Below, in pieces: positions 56,684-60,458 of a stretch of 60,458 nucleotides of DNA. A program made the translations under genes and the position numbers. The notes beneath the pieces are model-generated. The model was not told where the DNA came from. It saw nothing but the letters and a program-made list of their open reading frames with translations, and did not search any database. Each line of letters starts with the position of its first letter. Position 1 is the first letter of the stretch. The stretch spans positions 1 through 60,458 of the forward strand of contig DWYN01000139.1 of NCBI GenBank assembly GCA_019118645.1, given 5' to 3'. The DNA is from Candidatus Blautia excrementipullorum (GTDB lineage: Bacteria > Bacillota > Clostridia > Lachnospirales > Lachnospiraceae).

Positions 56684-57706
56684 ATGAGCAAAAGAATAAG
56701 AAAAGTGTTTCGGTCAAATGAACCATACATATTTATCATTATCATTGCACTGGGAATCATTATTCAGATTCGTTCCGGGCAGTTTTTTACAGGAAATAAT
56801 ATTGTGGATCTTTTAAGCGCCATGATTGTTCCCGGGCTTTTCGCGATCGCGGAGTTCCTGGCGCTGATTTCAGGAGGGATCGACGTATCGTTTCCGGCGC
56901 TGGCATCTCTTTCCGCATATGCTACAACGAAACTGCTTTTGGATATGGGGTATGAAGGAAATGTGCTTCTGGCCTTTGTAATCGCCATTGCCATCGGCGC
57001 TGTATTAGGTGCCTTTAATGGATTTTTTATCGGGTATCTGAATCTGAACGCAATGATCGTCACTCTGGGTTCAGCCAGTATTTTTCAGGGGATCATGCAG
57101 GGGACTTTAAGAGCAAATCAGTTGTCTGTAATTCCGCCGGGAATGAAGGAATTTGGCACAGCAGCGTTTATCACGGCTACCAATAAGATCAACGGACTGA
57201 CTTCGATTCTGCCCTATACATTTGTTATTCTGGTTGTGGTATGCATCGCCGTATTCTTCCTCCTTCGCTATACGATTTTCGGACGGGGGATTTATGCCAT
57301 CGGCGGCAATGCACAGAGTGCTCATACGGCAGGCTTTCATGTAAAGAGAACAAAATTTGTGATCTATATAATTATAGGAATGATCGCATCGGCCAGCGGT
57401 ATCTGCCGTGTATGTATGATGCAGCAGTGCCATCCCACGAATATGCTGGGAATGGAAATGAATATTATTGCCGGCGTTGTTCTGGGAGGCGTTGCCCTTA
57501 CCGGAGGGGCCGGTACTCTGACTGGCTGTATGCTGGGTACGTTTTTGATCATTCTTGTGCAGAATTCAATGATTTTGCTGGGGATTCCGACAACCTGGAG
57601 CGATGTATTTGTAGGACTTGTCATTGTAATCGGAGTATCGCTGACGGCTTTACAGTCCACCAGGTCCTCTAAGGGCAAAAAATCTGTGTCAAAGGGGGAA
57701 GCGTGA
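56684..57706 (+). CDS. Sugar ABC transporter permease (first)
   Basis: 340 residues, about eight to ten membrane segments, BPD_transp_2 (RbsC-like) family with the typical EFLALISGGIDVSFPALASLSAYA and a GGNAQSAHTAGFHVKRTKF cytoplasmic loop. GGAGG precedes ATG 56684. Confidence 0.9.
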   Translation: MSKRIRKVFRSNEPYIFIIIIALGIIIQIRSGQFFTGNNIVDLLSAMIVPGLFAIAEFLALISGGIDVSFPALASLSAYATTKLLLDMGYEGNVLLAFVIAIAIGAVLGAFNGFFIGYLNLNAMIVTLGSASIFQGIMQGTLRANQLSVIPPGMKEFGTAAFITATNKINGLTSILPYTFVILVVVCIAVFFLLRYTIFGRGIYAIGGNAQSAHTAGFHVKRTKFVIYIIIGMIASASGICRVCMMQQCHPTNMLGMEMNIIAGVVLGGVALTGGAGTLTGCMLGTFLIILVQNSMILLGIPTTWSDVFVGLVIVIGVSLTALQSTRSSKGKKSVSKGEA

Positions 57707-58698
57707 TGAACAAAGTGAAAAGTGTTTACCGGAAAAATCCTGAAATGAGCAGGCTGCTGGTGATTATGATCTGCTGGCTGATTTTCATGATGTTCACTCA
57801 GGCGGAAAAGTTTTTTACCGGTGTGAATTTTCTTACTATGGCAGGACAGTTCCCGGAATATGGGCTTATGGCATTGGGCGGTATGCTCTGTATGATCACC
57901 GGAGGAATCGACCTGTCGGTTGTGGGAACCGCGAATATGGCATCCATTCTCAGCGTATTTATGATGATCCGCCTTTTTGGAGAGGATGGGACCATGCCTC
58001 TGGCATTTTCCATTGTGCTCTTTATCATAGCTATTGCAGTGGGAATCGCAGTGGGGAGTCTGAATGCGTTTTTGATCTCTCAGCTTGGAGTTCCGCCTAT
58101 TCTGGCTACCCTGGGCGTGAACGAGCTTCTGACGGGACTTTGTATTGTATTTACTGACGGTTCCGCAATTTCTTCGTTCCCCAAGCAGTATTGTGATTTC
58201 TTTTCTGGAAATCTTTTTGGATTTATTCCCTGGAGACTGGTCGTATTTATTATTGTTGCTGTAGTAATATGGATGCTGCTGGAAAAGAGTACTTACGGGA
58301 CGAAGCTCAGGCTGTATGGAACAAGCGCTCATGTGGCGAAATTTTCCGGAATCCATACTTCGGCCCTTTTGTTCCGGACCTATATTACATCCGCTGTCTG
58401 CGCAGCTTTTGGCGGACTGATGATGCTGGCCACCTATTCTTCAGCGAGAGCAGACTATGGTACAAACTATACCATGCAGTCGATTCTTCTGATCGTGCTG
58501 GGCGGCGTCAGCCCTAACGGTGGAAAAGGCAAGCTCTCCGGTGTGGTAACGGCTATTGTGCTTCTGAAGATGATCGAGTCCGGAATCAACCGTTTCAGAA
58601 GCGTGTCTACATACTATGTCACCCTGATCTGGGGCGCTGTTCTGATCCTTGCCCTGGTGATAGACTATATGAGCCAGAAGCCGAAACACGCGAAATAA
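57706..58698 (+). CDS. Sugar ABC transporter permease (second)
   Basis: 330 residues, same family (GGMLCMITGGIDLSVVGTANMASI, LRLYGTSAHVAKFSGIHTS). The two different permeases imply a heterodimeric channel, as in AI-2 or rhamnose systems, rather than the RbsC homodimer. ATG 57706 shares a base with the stop of the first permease; GGGGGAAG is upstream. Confidence 0.9.
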   Translation: MNKVKSVYRKNPEMSRLLVIMICWLIFMMFTQAEKFFTGVNFLTMAGQFPEYGLMALGGMLCMITGGIDLSVVGTANMASILSVFMMIRLFGEDGTMPLAFSIVLFIIAIAVGIAVGSLNAFLISQLGVPPILATLGVNELLTGLCIVFTDGSAISSFPKQYCDFFSGNLFGFIPWRLVVFIIVAVVIWMLLEKSTYGTKLRLYGTSAHVAKFSGIHTSALLFRTYITSAVCAAFGGLMMLATYSSARADYGTNYTMQSILLIVLGGVSPNGGKGKLSGVVTAIVLLKMIESGINRFRSVSTYYVTLIWGAVLILALVIDYMSQKPKHAK

Positions 58699-58717
58699 CA
58701 TACATACAGGAGGTCTT

Positions 58718-59464
58718 ATGGCAAAAAAAGTATTATTTGCAGGAGAATCATGGACGGCAACTCTGACAGAGGTAAAAGGCTTTAACAGCTTTGTATCCTC
58801 GAAATACGAAACCGGCCTCGGATGGATCGACAAAGCCATTGAAGAGGCAGGGTATGAATTTGTTTATATGCCCAGTCACGTGGCCAATGATCATTTTCCT
58901 TTTACTATGGATGAACTGAAAGAATACGCTTGTGTAGTTTTATCAGATATCGGAGCAGATACGCTTCTGATCCCGTCAGAAACTTTTTCCTCAGGAAAAA
59001 TGTTTCCCAACCGCTGCCAGCTTCTGCGTGATTATGTGCTGGAGGGCGGAAGCATTTTGATGATGGGCGGTTATATGACTTTTGCCGGCATTGGAGGACA
59101 GGGAAAATGGTGGGCGACACCGGTGCAGGAGGTTCTTCCGGTGGAGCTTCTTCCATACGATGACAGGATGGAGCACTGCGAAGGCGTCAGACCTGAAACC
59201 ACAGACCCGGAACATCCGGTTTTTAAGGGAATAGAGGGAGAATGGCCGAGAGTCCTGGGCTACAATAAAAGCGTTCTGAAGTCGGAGGCAGAGCTTGCGG
59301 CAACGGTCTGCGGAGATCCTTTTATAGCGTTTGCGGGCTATGGGAAGGGAAAAACAGCGGTATTTTCCAGCGACTGTTCTCCGCACTGGGCTCCGCTGGA
59401 ATTCTGTAACTGGAAGTATTATAATCTTCTTTTCAAAAATATGATTGACTATATTGTGAATTAG
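58718..59464 (+). CDS. GATase1-like (DUF1355/PF07090) cytoplasmic protein
   Basis: 248 residues. N-terminal KKVLFAGESW, then ACVVLSDIGADTLLIP and GGSILMMGGYMTFAGIGGQGKWWATPVQEVLPV, conserved in the PF07090 family, which has the class I amidotransferase/ThuA-like fold. The position of the nucleophile Cys reads GGY, so it is not a normal amidotransferase. It probably acts on the imported sugar or its product, but no activity is established. GGAGG precedes ATG 58718. Confidence 0.78.
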   Translation: MAKKVLFAGESWTATLTEVKGFNSFVSSKYETGLGWIDKAIEEAGYEFVYMPSHVANDHFPFTMDELKEYACVVLSDIGADTLLIPSETFSSGKMFPNRCQLLRDYVLEGGSILMMGGYMTFAGIGGQGKWWATPVQEVLPVELLPYDDRMEHCEGVRPETTDPEHPVFKGIEGEWPRVLGYNKSVLKSEAELAATVCGDPFIAFAGYGKGKTAVFSSDCSPHWAPLEFCNWKYYNLLFKNMIDYIVN

Positions 59465-59521
59465 GGGAAGGCAGTAAGGGGATGCCTGATAAAATATGAC
59501 ATGACATAAGGAGGAGAAGGC

Positions 59522-60109
59522 ATGAAGACAATCAAAGACAAACAAATTTTAGTAGGCGCGGATTTTGCAGGTTTCCCACTGAAAGAAGCGGTAGTTGCCC
59601 ATCTGAAAGAATATGGATGGACGGTAACGGATGTGGGAGTGCGCTCTCCTGAAGACGATGACACAGAATTGATGTTTCATCGGATCGGGCTGCGGGTAGG
59701 GTCGATGATCTCAGAAGGAGAATTTGAACGGGCACTGATTTTCTGCGGTACAGGCATGGGAATTCACATTGCCGCAAGCAAATGTCCGGGTGTGTTTTCC
59801 GGAGTCGTGGAAAGCGTTCCAGCCGCTCTCCGGGCAATTACGGGAAATGGGGTGAACGTTCTTGCCATGGGCGCCTTTTATGTGGCTCCTCAGATGGGCT
59901 GTGACATAGCGGATGCATACCTTACGCACAATCTGGGAGACGGATACGAATATTGGCCGAATTTCTATGAATTTCACAAACTTGCCTGTGATGAACTGAA
60001 TGCATTTGACTATGAAAAATATAAGGCCAATGGATTTAAGGTGGAGCATCTTGGAGATTATCCTCTGGAACTGATGAGCCGGCCGGATATTTTTGATCAC
60101 CTTGGATAG
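59522..60109 (+). CDS. RpiB/LacA/LacB-family sugar-phosphate isomerase
   Basis: 195 residues, longer than typical RpiB (about 150) owing to a C-terminal extension from about 150. GADFAGFPLKEAV, the active-site Cys in ALIFCGTGMGIH (C75) and the GNGVNVLAMGAF loop fit the family. Members isomerise ribose, allose, galactose or tetrulose phosphates; the substrate here is unknown. Last gene of the sugar operon. AAGGAGG precedes ATG 59522. Confidence 0.85.
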   Translation: MKTIKDKQILVGADFAGFPLKEAVVAHLKEYGWTVTDVGVRSPEDDDTELMFHRIGLRVGSMISEGEFERALIFCGTGMGIHIAASKCPGVFSGVVESVPAALRAITGNGVNVLAMGAFYVAPQMGCDIADAYLTHNLGDGYEYWPNFYEFHKLACDELNAFDYEKYKANGFKVEHLGDYPLELMSRPDIFDHLG

Positions 60110-60176
60110 AAGGTTAATTGCTGTTTTGAACAAACAGTAAAATGAACAGGCTGCTGTGCCCCTTGGCGGCAATTAC

Positions 60177-60223
60177 AAAGAAATGCACCGCAACAGGATT
60201 TTTTCCAAGCGGTGCGTTTCTTT
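60177..60223 (+). terminator. Terminator of the sugar operon
   Basis: AAAGAAATGCACCGC pairs with GCGGTGCGTTTCTTT (15 bp, one T-G), followed by GATTTTATATTT. Confidence 0.85.
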
Positions 60224-60257
60224 GATTTTATATTTCTCATAAGACGTCAAATTTTCG

Positions 60258-60286
60258 TTGACAAATGGGAATCTCCTATGTATAAT
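60258..60286 (+). promoter_or_regulatory. Promoter of yceD
   Basis: TTGACA (60258-60263), a 17-bp spacer and TATAAT (60281-60286), fully consensus. Confidence 0.88.
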
Positions 60287-60312
60287 TGTCTAAGTGTGAG
60301 TAGGAGAGAATT

Positions 60313-60458
60313 ATGCAGATTCATTTATCAGACATCATTTTCAACGAAGGAAAGACAATACAGACCACAGCAGAGCTGGAGATGGACAGTATATGTTTTC
60401 AGCTGGGGGATTTTCCGATTCTGGAGAAAACGCCGGCAGAGATTGCGATTGCCAATAC
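60313..60458 (+). CDS. yceD: YceD/DUF177 family protein (5' part)
   Basis: The first 48 codons are inside the window; the gene runs off the end. MQIHLSDIIFNEGKTIQTTAELEMDS and the later ILEKTPAEIAI match the start of DUF177 proteins, which are usually followed by rpmF (L32) and are linked to 23S rRNA processing. AGGAGAG is 5 nt before ATG 60313. Confidence 0.82.
   Translation, partial: MQIHLSDIIFNEGKTIQTTAELEMDSICFQLGDFPILEKTPAEIAIAN

Overview
The window looks like chromosomal DNA of an anaerobic, low-to-mid GC Firmicute, most likely a Lachnospiraceae-type Clostridium. The grounds are strong AGGAGG-type ribosome sites with some TTG/GTG starts, an oxygen-independent (early cobalt insertion) cobalamin pathway, TTGACA-17-TATAAT promoters, T-box and yybP-ykoY leader RNAs, and a tmcAL-pta-ackA...yceD gene order. 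I cannot name the genus from sequence alone.

Region 1 (1-30552) is a tetrapyrrole/corrin district. After the 3' end of an AAA-ATPase/PD-(D/E)XK gene, a sigma-A promoter (914-942) opens a nine-gene cob operon: cbiF, cbiG, cbiH, a cbiJ-cbiE-cbiT fusion, cbiA, cbiB, cobD, cbiP, cbiC. A divergent MocR regulator/pyridoxal kinase pair follows. Then come cbiL (minus), a Mn-riboswitch-controlled P-type ATPase, an MFS transporter, an FKBP-like membrane protein, a 52-bp tandem repeat array and cbiK (minus). cysK, a TtcA-like PP-loop protein and an Rrf2 regulator lead into the hem operon: hemA, a precorrin-2 dehydrogenase gene, hemC, cobA-hemD, hemB, hemL, with aroC behind it. Together these genes run from glutamyl-tRNA through uroporphyrinogen III and precorrin-2 to cobyric acid and the cobinamide stage. 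cbiD, cobalt uptake and the lower-ligand genes are not in the window.

Region 2 (30582-50243) is mostly housekeeping: aroC, a beta-propeller lactonase, a CorA channel, a rhomboid-like protein with a zinc ribbon, a LysA-type decarboxylase, tRNA-Leu(CAA), ftsH, an orphan zf-HC2 anti-sigma-like protein, polA, coaE, a WalJ-like hydrolase and an ACT/UPF0210 pair. It also holds a tryptophan T-box (UGG specifier) driving a TrpXYZ-type ABC importer, then tmcAL and a small, possibly frameshifted membrane-protein gene.

Region 3 (50244-60458) has pta-ackA, then a LacI-regulated sugar ABC operon: regulator, binding protein, ATPase, two permeases, a GATase1-like protein and an RpiB-family isomerase. It ends with the start of yceD (DUF177). 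The sugar operon sits between ackA and yceD, which are normally close in this family, and so looks like an accessory insertion.

Most worth a second look are: the 52-bp repeats, in which one unit carries the arm in inverted orientation; the MocR protein with Arg at the PLP-lysine position; the sugar-binding-protein gene that has an operator but no visible RBS or complete signal peptide; the sugar operon with no recognisable kinase; the pseudo-rhomboid/zinc-ribbon protein; and the riboswitch plus second promoter in front of the P-type ATPase. All calls come from reading the sequence; no database search was run.
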